The position numbers were made by a program, and so were the translations under genes. Of a DNA stretch of 59,117 bases, positions 9,150-18,610 are shown one piece after another. The stretch's first letter is position 1, and each line of letters starts with the position of its first letter. Under the pieces are notes generated by a model. The model was not told the DNA's origin, ran no database searches, and saw only the letters and a list, made by a program, of their open reading frames with translations. The stretch spans positions 1-59,117 of the forward strand of contig NZ_FOYL01000024.1 of assembly GCF_900115955.1 (NCBI RefSeq), written 5' to 3'. This stretch comes from Lentzea waywayandensis. GTDB taxonomy: Bacteria > Actinomycetota > Actinomycetes > Mycobacteriales > Pseudonocardiaceae.

Positions 9150-10565
9150 TCACCCGGCCAATCCGCGGGCCCAGGCGTAGACGCCCAGGATCTGCAGCAG
9201 CACCGGAATCGTGGCTGCGGCCACCAGCCACTCGATCCAGTTCGCGCGCTGCACCCAGAGCGGCACGAGGCGCCGCGTCGGCGGGCGCAGCACGGCCAGC
9301 ACGAGTGCGATCAACGTGACCACCACGACCGAGAGCACGACGACGCGCCACCCGAACGTCAGGCCGTCACCGAACGCGATCAGCAGCTTGACGCAGCCCA
9401 CCACACCGGCGATGACGAGAGCGATCCGCTGCCAGGCGTTGAGGAAACCGCTGGAACGCACGAGCGCGGAGACGAGGACCAGGATCCCGAGCGTTGTCGG
9501 CGCCCAGCCCTCCGCCTCGAACAGTACCGAGTAGCTGAAGCTGAAGACGAGCGCCGCGGTGACCATGAACGAGGTCAGGTAGCGGTCCGCGTACCTGGTG
9601 CGCTCGATGATCATCTCGACGTCGAGCGGGTCGATGTCGGAGTTCAGCTCATCGGCCGTGCGCGGCAGCTGCGGCCCGCGCAACCGCGCCATCCGGATCA
9701 CCAGCTTCGGCACGCCGATCAGCACCGCCAGCGCGACCACCGAGTACAGGCCCGCGGCGGTCTCGGGTGCCAGCTCCATGTCGAGGTAGACGCGCATGCC
9801 GAGGAACGCGACGAGGCCCGCGCCCATCAGCACGCCCAGCGGCACCACCGGCAGCTTGGGCGCCCACAGCGTCGAAGCACCGAACAGCGCGACCGACGCG
9901 ACCGCCAGCGTGAGCCCGCCCAACGCGACCGAGCTCGCGTTGAGGTCGAACGCCGCTTCGACCCCATCCGCCGAGAAGGCCCCGGCGAGAGCGAGGTGTA
10001 CGAGGCCCGGCACCGCGAACAGCAGCGCCAGCGGCTGGTCCTCGATCTTGCTGGACACCGGGACGGCCGCACCGGCGAGCAGCAGGCCGATGACCGCCGA
10101 CGTGAGCGCCGCAGTGAGCGTCGACCCCGCGCCGGCGGCCAGCGCGGCCATCACGGCGGTCGCTGTGACGCCGAGCGTGAGAAACAACCACCGGCTGAAC
10201 TCCGGCTTCCAGCGATCCTTCTGCCGGCCCAGCGCTACCGCCATGCCGTCGGAGATGTCGTCGAAGGCCAGCTCCGGCAACGGGTTCGCGGCCGGACGAA
10301 CGTAGAACGTCTCGCCCTCCAGCCACTCCAGACTCTCTGGGGTGCCCTCGGGGTCGAGCGGCGGCTCGCCCAGTCGCTGCAGCACCCAGGACCGCTCACC
10401 GGTGACCTCGACGCCCGCGACGACGTGGTCGTTCGGATCGGTGGTGTGCTTGAGCAGCACCGGAAGCAGACCCGCGAGCGGGATCGAGACGGGCACGGCC
10501 AGATCGGCCCGGCCAGCCGGGCCGAACACGGTGATGCGGCAGAGCTCAGCCTGTGCACTCGTCAT
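9150..10565 (-). CDS. eccD: Type VII secretion integral membrane protein EccD
   Basis: A 471-aa protein. The first 85 residues have the ubiquitin-like (YukD) fold, ending in LEWLEGETFYVRPA, a motif typical of EccD. The rest contains about eleven membrane helices in a row from residue 125 to the end. EccD dimers form the membrane vestibule of the ESX pore. The ATG at 10565 follows AGGAAG at good spacing and overlaps the stop of a 17-codon open frame (ATGA). It sits between EccC and EccB. Confidence 0.95.
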   Translation of the reverse strand: MTSAQAELCRITVFGPAGRADLAVPVSIPLAGLLPVLLKHTTDPNDHVVAGVEVTGERSWVLQRLGEPPLDPEGTPESLEWLEGETFYVRPAANPLPELAFDDISDGMAVALGRQKDRWKPEFSRWLFLTLGVTATAVMAALAAGAGSTLTAALTSAVIGLLLAGAAVPVSSKIEDQPLALLFAVPGLVHLALAGAFSADGVEAAFDLNASSVALGGLTLAVASVALFGASTLWAPKLPVVPLGVLMGAGLVAFLGMRVYLDMELAPETAAGLYSVVALAVLIGVPKLVIRMARLRGPQLPRTADELNSDIDPLDVEMIIERTRYADRYLTSFMVTAALVFSFSYSVLFEAEGWAPTTLGILVLVSALVRSSGFLNAWQRIALVIAGVVGCVKLLIAFGDGLTFGWRVVVLSVVVVTLIALVLAVLRPPTRRLVPLWVQRANWIEWLVAAATIPVLLQILGVYAWARGLAG

Positions 10566-10615
10566 GACTGCTTCCTATTGCTCATGTTGCTGTTGGTCGT
10601 CTCGATCTCGGTCAC
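10562..10615 (-). CDS. 17-codon open frame linking eccC and eccD
   Basis: GTG at 10615 overlaps the EccC stop as GTGA. The frame reads VTEIETTNSNMSNRKQS and ends at TGA 10562-10564, which overlaps the EccD start as ATGA. The overlaps at both ends suggest that the frame serves translational coupling across a 46-bp gap. The peptide itself shows no recognisable feature, and its expression is unproven. Confidence 0.35.
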   Translation of the reverse strand: MTEIETTNSNMSNRKQS

Positions 10616-13600
10616 TGCCATCTCGCACCACCTGCCGCCGACGCGACCGGAATCTCCACGTACCCTGTTTGCACGAGCCGGATGCCCTTGCGGTTCACCA
10701 ACTGCGCGCGGCCCGCCGGCAATTTGCGCGGCATCGCCTCGCCGAGGAACTTGCCCTCCTCCTTGGGGTAGGAGAAGACGATGCCGGGCGTACCGAGTTC
10801 CCACATGCGGCGGATCACCGGATCGCTGAGCGCCCGCATCGCGCCGGACGTGCTGCGGGCGATGATGACGTGCAGTCCGATGTAGACACCCTGGGCGAGC
10901 ATGGGCAGCAGGGCGTCGAGCGGGGAGCCCATGCCCATACCGAACAGCTCGTAGTCGTCGACGACGAGGAAGAACTGCGGCCCGTCCCACCAGTCGCGCC
11001 TGCGCAGCCGGTCGGAGCTGACGTCCTCACCGGGAACCCGGCGCGACATCGACACCGCGGCCTTGCCCACCAGGTCCTTCAACGTGTCGCCGGTGATCGC
11101 GTAGCCGACCCGGTACGCCTCCGGCACGAACGTGTCGAGCTGCCGGTTGGGATCGCCGAGCAGGATCTTCGCCTGGTCGGGCGAGTAGCGCGACTTGATC
11201 GACTGCAGCACCATGCGCAGCGCGTTGGTCTTGCCGGTCTCGCTGTCGCCGAACACCAGCAGGTGCGAGTTCTGCTCGAAGTCGTGCCAGACCGGTTCCA
11301 GCCGCTCCTCGTCCAGGCCGATCGCGATCCGGAGATCGCCCTCCGCCCGCGGCAGGTCCGCGACGGACAGCAGGGGCGGGAGCATCCGCACCGGCGGGGC
11401 CGGTTGGCCTGGCCAGAACGTCGCGACCTCCTCGGCGAGCGACTTCGTGGCCGACGCCATGGACTCCGTGTCCGAGCTGTGGTCCATGCGAGGCAGACCG
11501 GACAGGAAGTGCATGCCCGCCGGGGTAAGGCCGCGGCCAGGCTGCGAGGGAACGGTCTGCGCCTTGCGGGACCCGACCTCGGACTCCATCGGGTCACCGA
11601 GCCGCAGCTCGAACTTGCTGCCGATGACGTCGCGCAACGCGGGCCGGATCTCCGACCAGCGGTTCGCGCCGATCACCACGTGGATGCCGAACGAGAGACC
11701 GCGCACCGCGAGCTCGTTGATCCGCGGCTCCAGGTCGGCGTAGTCCTGCTTGATCGTGTACCAGCCGTCGACGATCAGGAACACGTCGCCGTACGGGTCG
11801 GTGATCTGGCCGTTGCGCCGCATTTCCCGGTACGCAGCCATGGATTCGAGGCCACGGCTGGTGAACTCGTTCTCGCGGGTCTCGATCAGCAGCAGCAGTT
11901 GCGCGATGGTGCGGACCACCCGGTCATGCTCCAGGCGGGTCGCGATAGAGCCGACGTGCGGCAGCCCCGCGATCGACATGATGCCGCCACCGCCGAAGTC
12001 GAGGCCGTAGAACTGGACCTCCGACGGCGTGTGCGTCATCGCCAGTGACAGCACCAAAGTGCGCAGCAGGGTCGACTTGCCCGACTGCGGGGCGCCGACC
12101 ACGGCAACGTGACCGTCCGCACCGGACAGGTCGGCGACCATCAGCTCGCGCACCTGCTCGTACGGGCGGTCGATCATGCCCAGCGGCGCCCGCAGCTTGC
12201 CCTGCATGGTCGGGTCCTCGACGTTCATGCCGCGGAACTGGTCCGGCAACACGCTGGGCAGCAACGAGTCCAGGCTCGGCGACTCGGCGAGCGGCGGCAG
12301 CCACACCTGACGCGCGGCGGGTCCGGCACCCTGGAGCCGGCCGATGAACGCGTCGGCGAGGCTGACCGTGCTGGCCTGCGCGACCGTTTCGGCCTCGGTC
12401 TCCTCCGCCTTCTCCTCCTCGTCCAACACGATGAGTCGGCGCAGCGGCCGGGCGTGCGTGGCGAAGGGCACGATCTCCTGGGCCGCCTTCTCCTCGACGG
12501 CGGCCTCGGTCGTCGGCACCGGCGCCGGACCTGAGACGTAGGCGCCCTTGAAACGCACCAGGTTCGTCTGGTCGATCTTGAGGTAACCGTTGCCCGGCTC
12601 GGACGGCAGCTCGTAGGCGTTCGCGACACCGATGACGCTGCGGGACTCCATAGAGGAGAACGTGCGCAGCGCGATCCGGTACGAGAGGTGGCCCTCGACG
12701 CGGTTGATGCGACCCTCGTCAAGTCGTTGCGAGGCAAGCAGAAGGTGCACGCCGAGGCTTCGGCCCAGGCGGCCGACCGAGACGAACAAGTCCATGAACT
12801 CCGGCTTGCTGGCCAGCAGTTCGGAGAACTCGTCCACCACCAGCAGCAGCGTGGGGAACGGCGCGAGCGGCTCGCCTGCCGCCCGGGCCTTCTCGTACTC
12901 GAACAACGACGGATAACCACTGACGCGCAACAGTTCCTGGCGCCGGATCATCTCGCCGTTGAGCGAGTCCTGCATGCGGTCGACCAATGGCAGCTCGTCC
13001 GCCAGGTTGGTGATCACCGCGGAGGTGTGCGGCAGCCGGTCCATGCCGAGGAACGTCGCGCCACCCTTGAAGTCGACCAGCACCAGGTTGAGGATCTCAG
13101 AGGAGTGCGTCGCCGCGAGCCCTAGCACCAGGGTCCGCAGCAGCTCGCTCTTGCCGGAGCCGGTGGCACCGATGACGAGACCGTGCGGACCCATGCCGCC
13201 CTGCGCCGACTCCTTGAGGTCGAGCTCGACGACCTCGCCCTCCTCCGTGACTCCGATCGGCACGGACATGCGGGCGCGCTGGGCGTTGCGGGGCCGCCAC
13301 TGGTGGTTGATGTCGAACGTGTTGACGTCGCGAATGCCGAGCAACGTGGTCAGCTCGAAGTCGGACTCCAGCGACCGCTCGATCAGCTCGACGTGACCGC
13401 TGGTGCGCTTGGGCGCGAGGGTCCGCGCGAGCACCTCGGACTCGACCAGACTCAGCTCGTCGCGCGACGCGATACCGGTGCCGTCACCGGACGGGAACTC
13501 GATCCTGTCCTCGACGGCGGTGAGGCGCAGCACCTTCTCGCCACCGGGCAGCATGCCGGTGATGTCGAGCAGCACGACGTTGCGCAGACCGACGTCGAAG

Positions 13601-14595
13601 AGGCGCGAGGACTCGGGCACGGTCGCCAGGTGGGCGACCACCACAACGAGCGGCTCGGAGTTGCTGGGTGCCGCCGCCTTGTCGTGCGGGCTGCGGTCGG
13701 TGACCTCCTTGCCCAGCATGTCCATCAGCTCGTCGTGGTCGCACGCGAGCATCCGGATGGGACCGGCGTCGTCGCGCGCCGTCGGGTGCGCGGTGTGCGG
13801 CATCCACTTGATCCAGTCCCACTCGGACCGGGTCTCCTCCGAGGTGAGCACAGCGATCCGCAGTTCTTCAGGGGCGTGGAACGTGACGAGCTGCGCGAGC
13901 ATCGCACGCGCCAGTGCGAGCGCCTTGCCGATCTCACCGGCGAACTCGACGCTCGTGAAGCTGCGCAACCCGACCGCGATCGGAATGCCGGCCACCGTCC
14001 GGTAGGTCTCACTGAATCGCCGCAACGAGATCGCCGACAGCGGTTCGAGGTCCTCGATCGGCTTGGTGGTCGGCGGCACCAGCTCCAGCGCCGCCTGCTG
14101 CGTGCCCAGCCCGATCCGCACCCTGCCGAAGTCCTCGTGGCTGGCCCTGCGCTCCCACAGCCGCGAGCCGCTGGCGATGTACCAGAGCCACCCCGGCGCG
14201 GGGTTGTTCCACAGCACCGCAGCCCGTTGCTCGTCGGCTGTGGCACGGGTGCGTGTGCGCATCTGGCCGATGTAGCGCAGGTAGTCCCGCCGCTCGGCCG
14301 CCATCTTCTTCTTGCGGTCGCCGGCCCCCCTGCCCATCTGGCCGAAGCCCATGCTGATCATCGCGATGCCCATGCCGCCACCCATGACGTACGTCATCGG
14401 CGAGCTGCCACCGGCCCCGGAGAAGGCCAGGATCATGACCATCGAGCCGAGGCCCATGGGCAGGAACATCATCATGGACGCGAAGTCCAGAGCGGCGGGC
14501 TCGGCGAGCACAGGGGGTTCCTGCAGCTCGATCTGCCCGGTCGGCATTTCGGGACCGGCGACCCTGGGGGGACGTTTGACCGTCTCGGTCGCCAT
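10612..14595 (-). CDS. eccC: Type VII secretion ATPase EccC (fused EccCa-EccCb)
   Basis: A 1327-aa FtsK/SpoIIIE-family motor. Two membrane helices lie near residues 40-85. The three ATPase domains have Walker A motifs GATGSGKSELL (near 477), GAPQSGKSTLL (near 832) and GDSETGKTNAL (near 1112). Their Walker B strands are LLLVVDEFSELL (near 583), VFLIVDGWYTI (near 935) and FFLVVDDYELF (near 1208). Only the first domain keeps the DE pair; the second has DG and the third DD, as is common in EccC. The protein drives export and reads the C-terminal signal of WXG100 substrates. The ATG at 14595 has GAGGAG nine bases upstream. It lies 25 bp after the PPE-like gene. Confidence 0.97.
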   Translation of the reverse strand: MATETVKRPPRVAGPEMPTGQIELQEPPVLAEPAALDFASMMMFLPMGLGSMVMILAFSGAGGSSPMTYVMGGGMGIAMISMGFGQMGRGAGDRKKKMAAERRDYLRYIGQMRTRTRATADEQRAAVLWNNPAPGWLWYIASGSRLWERRASHEDFGRVRIGLGTQQAALELVPPTTKPIEDLEPLSAISLRRFSETYRTVAGIPIAVGLRSFTSVEFAGEIGKALALARAMLAQLVTFHAPEELRIAVLTSEETRSEWDWIKWMPHTAHPTARDDAGPIRMLACDHDELMDMLGKEVTDRSPHDKAAAPSNSEPLVVVVAHLATVPESSRLFDVGLRNVVLLDITGMLPGGEKVLRLTAVEDRIEFPSGDGTGIASRDELSLVESEVLARTLAPKRTSGHVELIERSLESDFELTTLLGIRDVNTFDINHQWRPRNAQRARMSVPIGVTEEGEVVELDLKESAQGGMGPHGLVIGATGSGKSELLRTLVLGLAATHSSEILNLVLVDFKGGATFLGMDRLPHTSAVITNLADELPLVDRMQDSLNGEMIRRQELLRVSGYPSLFEYEKARAAGEPLAPFPTLLLVVDEFSELLASKPEFMDLFVSVGRLGRSLGVHLLLASQRLDEGRINRVEGHLSYRIALRTFSSMESRSVIGVANAYELPSEPGNGYLKIDQTNLVRFKGAYVSGPAPVPTTEAAVEEKAAQEIVPFATHARPLRRLIVLDEEEKAEETEAETVAQASTVSLADAFIGRLQGAGPAARQVWLPPLAESPSLDSLLPSVLPDQFRGMNVEDPTMQGKLRAPLGMIDRPYEQVRELMVADLSGADGHVAVVGAPQSGKSTLLRTLVLSLAMTHTPSEVQFYGLDFGGGGIMSIAGLPHVGSIATRLEHDRVVRTIAQLLLLIETRENEFTSRGLESMAAYREMRRNGQITDPYGDVFLIVDGWYTIKQDYADLEPRINELAVRGLSFGIHVVIGANRWSEIRPALRDVIGSKFELRLGDPMESEVGSRKAQTVPSQPGRGLTPAGMHFLSGLPRMDHSSDTESMASATKSLAEEVATFWPGQPAPPVRMLPPLLSVADLPRAEGDLRIAIGLDEERLEPVWHDFEQNSHLLVFGDSETGKTNALRMVLQSIKSRYSPDQAKILLGDPNRQLDTFVPEAYRVGYAITGDTLKDLVGKAAVSMSRRVPGEDVSSDRLRRRDWWDGPQFFLVVDDYELFGMGMGSPLDALLPMLAQGVYIGLHVIIARSTSGAMRALSDPVIRRMWELGTPGIVFSYPKEEGKFLGEAMPRKLPAGRAQLVNRKGIRLVQTGYVEIPVASAAGGARWQ

Positions 14596-14620
14596 CAGAC
14601 TCGCTCCTCTTCGGTCATGG

Positions 14621-17600
14621 TCATTCGAGGACTCCCGTCGGCTTCGCGACCTTCACGCGGCCCCACGCCGACTCGCGCTCGTTGAGAAGGTCGGCTGCGG
14701 AACGCTCCTGCGGTTCGGCGTCCTCGTCCTCGTCTTCGCCCCGCTCGATCCGCTCGATCCGCTCGGCCTCAGCGGCCAGCCAGGCTTCCCGCTGATCGAC
14801 CGGCACGGAGAACTCGTCCCCGCACGACCTGTCCGGCACGAAGCTGTCGACGACCTTGGGCCCTTCCTCGCCCGCCTTTCGGCGCCGGTAGGTGGCGAGC
14901 GCGATCGACGGCTCCACGTCCCACAACGGGGTTTCTTCGAGTTGGGCGTCGACCGTCGGTCCCTCGGCGTCCCAGCCGGACTTGTCGGACTTGTCGGACC
15001 TGTCCATGACGAACGGCGTCGTCACGCCGGCCAACAGGAGGCCCGTTCCGCCGGTGTCCCACGCACTGGTGTCGAGCACGGCGTCGTCCGGCCTGACCAC
15101 GACCACCGAGTCGACGCCGGGCAGCGGTCCTGGTGCACCGCCCCTGAGCACCAGGCCGCCTGCCTCGTCCTCGTCGTCCTGGACGTTGCCGTCCGCGTCG
15201 ACGTGAGGGAACTCGGAGGTGGGCAGGGTGGTCGAGCCGGTCCCGTTGGCGGACAAGCCGTTGCTCGTGCCGTTGGGCATGGTTCCCGGCGGCGTGGCAC
15301 CGGTCGGCGGCACATTCGTGAGCATGGGAGCCAACGCGGCTGCCGCCGTGACGCCACTAGCACCCAGCACCGCAGCGGTCGCCGCGGCCGACGGCCCGTC
15401 CTGCACGGCCGGAACGACATCGGAACTCGCCGCCCATCCGGCCGGTGCAGCCGCCGGTGCCAGGTCGACGGACCCTGGCATGACAGCTTCCAGCGTCAAC
15501 TTCTCAGGCGCGACAACGAACTCAGGCGTCTCGGCGTCCGGAACCACGAGCTCGGGGTTCACCTCAGCCAGCGTCTCCGGCGTCACCGCCCAAGGCGCGG
15601 ATCGCGCAGCCGGCGTCATTGTCACCTGGTCCGTGCCCGACGGCGGCGCGGACTCCCACGACCCGGTCTCGCCGCCGAGCAACGCCGACGAGTCCGGCCG
15701 TTCCGCAACCGCAGCGGGCGTTCCGGCGCCCGGCGGAACCACCGGCGGCGGCACCACGGGCGTCTGGTCCGCGGGCATTAGCGCCCACGACTCCGACGTC
15801 GCCGACTCCGACATGTCCGAGGTGCCACCGACCCGGCCGTCGTCACCCGAACCGGTCCACGGCGCGTTGACGCCGCCGAGCAGACCCGATGAGTCCGGCC
15901 GCTCCGCGGTGCCACCGGGCTGGCCTCCCGCGCCAGGAGGCGGCGGCATCATCGGCGCACCAGGCGGTACCTGCTGCCCCGGCGGGGTCGTCAGGTCGAC
16001 CGCAGGCGGCAGGCCAGGCAGTTGGAGTCCCTCGCCACCAGGCACCTGGACACCGGACGAGCCGGAATCACCCGTCGCCCAGTCCTCGGGCGCCACCACG
16101 GGCGGCGGTACCTGGCTGAGGTCGAGCGAGGGCGGCTTCGCACCCTCCCACGGCTTCGTCTCGCCACCGAGCAGGCCGGACGAGTCCGGGCGCTCTGCAG
16201 CAGAACCACCAGGCTGACCACCCATGCCCGAAGGCGGCGGCATCATCGGCGCACCAGGCGGTACCTGAGCACCGTTGCCGCCACCGGTACCGGTCGACGG
16301 CGGCGCGGCCCAGTCCTCCGGCTTCGTGAGCGGCGGCTTGACCCCGCCGGGGTCGCCGAGCGGCGGTGGTGAGCCCGCTTCCCACGGCTCCTTGACGCCG
16401 CCGAGCAGACCCGACGAGTCCGGCCGGTCAGCGCCCGCACCGGGTCCCCCGCCACCCGCACCCGCGGGCGGCGGCATCATCGGGGGCGGCGGCACAGCGC
16501 CACCGCGATCGTTGAGCGCGTTGCTACCAGAGGGCCCCTCGATGCCGAGAGCCGGCGGCCTCGGCACGTTCACGTTGTTGCCAGTACCGCCATCGCTGCC
16601 GCTGGGCGGCGGGTTCACGGCCAGGGCCGGCGGCACCTTGATGCCACCAGTGCCACCGCCAGTGCCACCCGTGCCACCACCGGTACCGCTCGGAGGCGGC
16701 ACGCTCAACGGCGGCGGCTTCGGGATGTTGCCCGTACCTCCGTTGCCGGCACCACCCGTCGGAGGCGGCGGCACGTTGAGAGACGGCGGCTTCGGCACGT
16801 TGCCGGTACCACCGGGACCGCCACTACCCGTACCGGGAGGCGGCGGCACGTTGAGAGATGGAGGCGGCGGGATGTTGCCACCACCGGCACCGCCAAGACC
16901 ACCACTGGGACCACCACCCGTGCCAGGAGGCGGCGGCACGTTGAGAGACGGAGGCGGCGGGATGTTGCCACCACCGGCACCGCCAGTCGGAGGCGGCGGG
17001 ATCTTGGGCGGAGGCGGGGGCTGGTTGCCATCACTGCCGGGTGGCTGCGGCGTGACGTTGAAGTCGGCGGGGTTCGGCGCCGTCACGCTGTTGGTGTTCA
17101 TTACGTACTGCTGCGCGAGGATCCGGACGATCTTCTTCATGTCCTCGGTCATCTGCGCCACCAGCTCGGGGTAGTCCGAGATGCGCGCGAGGCCGTTGCC
17201 CATCGTGACGCCAATGGAGCGGACGTAGTCGGCGTAGTAGACGTCGACCGCCTTGATGGCTTCCTGGGCCCATTCCAGGTGGTTTCCGCTGTTCCACAAC
17301 TGGGCGGGCACGTTGTTCGTGCCGACGTACTCGCCACCGTTGATCTGCTGGGCCTTGGCCTCGAGTTTCGCGGAGAACAGGAGGTTGATCGAGCGGAACG
17401 CGTCGGCGGCGGGGCTCTTCCACGCGCCGTTCTCACCGGCGAGGGCTTCGGTCTGCAGCCGGATGTTGTCGCTCACGTGCTGGAGTGCCCAGCGCGCCCG
17501 GTTGAACACCACGGAAGCGTTGCGGATCGAGTCGGGGTCCGCGAAGGAGGGTGTGCTCGTCGGAACAGCCCCGGCTGGAGCGGCCGAGTAGCCGACGACG

Positions 17601-17731
17601 GCAGCCCGGATCTGCTTCCAGTCCCAGCTCTCGTAGTCCTTGTTGTCGGTCAGGTTCGCGGTGGGATCCGCGAAGATCCCGCCGTTGGGACCGAGCTTGA
17701 AGCCGTCTTTGTCATACACGCCGGGAGGCAT
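14621..17731 (-). CDS. Giant PPE-like/WXG protein with proline-rich repeats
   Basis: A 1036-aa protein. Residues about 50-230 are helical and contain GAWKSPAADAF, a WXG-type turn between helices, so this is probably a T7SS substrate-type domain. Residues about 235-430 are Pro/Gly repeats (NIPPPPSLNVPPPPGTG units). Residues about 435-700 carry four copies of RPDSS(G/A)LLGG followed by a Trp (PWE, PWE, PWT, SWE). The C-terminal 120 residues are charged and include VPVDQREAWLAAEAERIERI and SAADLLNERESAWGRVKV. There is no signal peptide. It is encoded just before EccC. It could be a secreted or surface effector, or a cytoplasmic organiser of the machine, in the way that Pro-rich Esp proteins are. 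The overall class is clear; the function is unknown. Confidence 0.75.
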   Translation of the reverse strand: MPPGVYDKDGFKLGPNGGIFADPTANLTDNKDYESWDWKQIRAAVVGYSAAPAGAVPTSTPSFADPDSIRNASVVFNRARWALQHVSDNIRLQTEALAGENGAWKSPAADAFRSINLLFSAKLEAKAQQINGGEYVGTNNVPAQLWNSGNHLEWAQEAIKAVDVYYADYVRSIGVTMGNGLARISDYPELVAQMTEDMKKIVRILAQQYVMNTNSVTAPNPADFNVTPQPPGSDGNQPPPPPKIPPPPTGGAGGGNIPPPPSLNVPPPPGTGGGPSGGLGGAGGGNIPPPPSLNVPPPPGTGSGGPGGTGNVPKPPSLNVPPPPTGGAGNGGTGNIPKPPPLSVPPPSGTGGGTGGTGGGTGGIKVPPALAVNPPPSGSDGGTGNNVNVPRPPALGIEGPSGSNALNDRGGAVPPPPMMPPPAGAGGGGPGAGADRPDSSGLLGGVKEPWEAGSPPPLGDPGGVKPPLTKPEDWAAPPSTGTGGGNGAQVPPGAPMMPPPSGMGGQPGGSAAERPDSSGLLGGETKPWEGAKPPSLDLSQVPPPVVAPEDWATGDSGSSGVQVPGGEGLQLPGLPPAVDLTTPPGQQVPPGAPMMPPPPGAGGQPGGTAERPDSSGLLGGVNAPWTGSGDDGRVGGTSDMSESATSESWALMPADQTPVVPPPVVPPGAGTPAAVAERPDSSALLGGETGSWESAPPSGTDQVTMTPAARSAPWAVTPETLAEVNPELVVPDAETPEFVVAPEKLTLEAVMPGSVDLAPAAAPAGWAASSDVVPAVQDGPSAAATAAVLGASGVTAAAALAPMLTNVPPTGATPPGTMPNGTSNGLSANGTGSTTLPTSEFPHVDADGNVQDDEDEAGGLVLRGGAPGPLPGVDSVVVVRPDDAVLDTSAWDTGGTGLLLAGVTTPFVMDRSDKSDKSGWDAEGPTVDAQLEETPLWDVEPSIALATYRRRKAGEEGPKVVDSFVPDRSCGDEFSVPVDQREAWLAAEAERIERIERGEDEDEDAEPQERSAADLLNERESAWGRVKVAKPTGVLE
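15672..16424 (-). repeat. Four RPDSS-LLGG-W repeats within the PPE-like gene
   Basis: Copies encoding RPDSSGLLGG or RPDSSALLGG followed by a Trp-containing segment lie near 16394-16424, 16160-16192, 15868-15905 and 15672-15702, about 65-100 codons apart. The intervening segments repeat PMMPPPxGxGGQPGG. The units look like short linear motifs held on a disordered chain. Confidence 0.8.
16620..17020 (-). repeat. Tandem Pro/Gly codon repeats within the PPE-like gene
   Basis: At least five related units encode NIPxPPxLNVPPPP joined by Gly-rich linkers. Two adjacent copies, near 16858-16900 and 16929-16972, are almost identical at the DNA level, so this part can expand or shrink by recombination and may be misassembled with short reads. 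Confidence 0.8.
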
Positions 17732-17761
17732 CGCACACCCACACCTTTACTCAAAGAAAGA

Positions 17762-17791
17762 CCTGCCAGGCCGCCGCCTTCGCCTGGCAGG
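17762..17791 (-). terminator. Rho-independent terminator upstream of the PPE-like gene
   Basis: A perfect 10-bp stem, cctgccaggc (17762-17771) and gcctggcagg (17782-17791), is followed on the minus strand by the T-rich tract TCTTTCTTT. It lies between the 232-aa gene and the PPE-like gene and would limit read-through from the esx-type genes into the secretion machinery genes. Confidence 0.75.
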
Positions 17792-17861
17792 CACCGGAAC
17801 CACGCACCGCCGAACGTGGTGTGCCGGGCCCGGCCGGCCGGTCCCGACTGGTCGAGACCGG

Positions 17862-18560
17862 TCAGCTGGCCGCCCCGAGCGGCAGGTTGCTGACCTTGGC
17901 CTTCACGCTGCCCACCATCGACGAGAACTCCTTCACGTCGAGCTCGGTGAGCTCGTCCGCGGTCTTGTACTTCTGCGCGATCTCGAAGCATCGCGCCGAG
18001 ACCTCGTCGATGATCGTCTCCGCTTCGACGAACACCTGGCGGGTGGACTCGAGCAACGTCGCGGTGTTCTTGCCGCTGGCCCCGCCGAACACCTTGGACT
18101 TGAAGTTGTTCGCGGCGCCGAAGTTGCCCGCCCCGAAGCCCCTCGTCGCGAGGTCGTCCAGCTCCTTGATCGCCTGCGTGATCACCCGCTTCAACGACCT
18201 GATGTTGTTGGCGTAGAGCTTGATCGCGTCGACGTTGATGACCTTGACGCCCTTACCGGGCGTCTCGGTGCCACCGGGAACTTTGGGCGCCGGGGGGAGC
18301 GGCGGATGGTTTCCCTTGTGGATGTCCCACGGGTCGCCTAGCTGGGTATTGCTGGTGTCAGGCTTCCAGTCGGGGTCCGGCTTCGGTGGGGAGCTGTCGC
18401 CGCTCCAGATCACCGTGTCGCCGTTCTCGTACTTGCCGACCCAGCTGCCGTCTTCTTGCTTCGTGGCGCCCTTGAAGTCTTGCTCACCGTGGCCCATGGG
18501 GTGTTGGGCGCCGTCCGGGGGTTCACCTATCACGGTGCCGGGTGGCTTGTCCTTGGCCAT
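17862..18560 (-). CDS. T7SS-locus helical protein of unknown function
   Basis: A 232-aa protein. Residues 1-100 are Pro- and Gly-rich and contain EDGSWVGKYENGDTVIW, a short beta-type segment. Residues about 105-225 are predicted to form long helices (INVDAIKLYANNIRSLKRVI; FVEAETIIDEVSARCFEIAQ), like a WXG100 hairpin but without a clear WXG. The ATG at 18560 follows AAGGAGG at nine bases. It is encoded directly after the two WXG100 genes, so it may be a third substrate or an accessory of the pair. The family was not recognised. Confidence 0.6.
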   Translation of the reverse strand: MAKDKPPGTVIGEPPDGAQHPMGHGEQDFKGATKQEDGSWVGKYENGDTVIWSGDSSPPKPDPDWKPDTSNTQLGDPWDIHKGNHPPLPPAPKVPGGTETPGKGVKVINVDAIKLYANNIRSLKRVITQAIKELDDLATRGFGAGNFGAANNFKSKVFGGASGKNTATLLESTRQVFVEAETIIDEVSARCFEIAQKYKTADELTELDVKEFSSMVGSVKAKVSNLPLGAAS

Positions 18561-18610
18561 TCAGCACGCCTCCTTCATCAGGTCGGTCACAGGGCGTCTG
18601 TCGCGAACCG

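Noticed and set aside
8544..10829. A 761-codon open frame on the plus strand opposite eccB and eccD.
   Set aside because: It is antisense to two clear core genes; its composition (runs of Arg, His, Asp, Gln) is that of a shadow frame in high-GC DNA.
13183..14685. A 500-codon open frame on the plus strand opposite eccC.
   Set aside because: It mirrors the eccC codons, has Arg/His-rich low-complexity composition and no motif.
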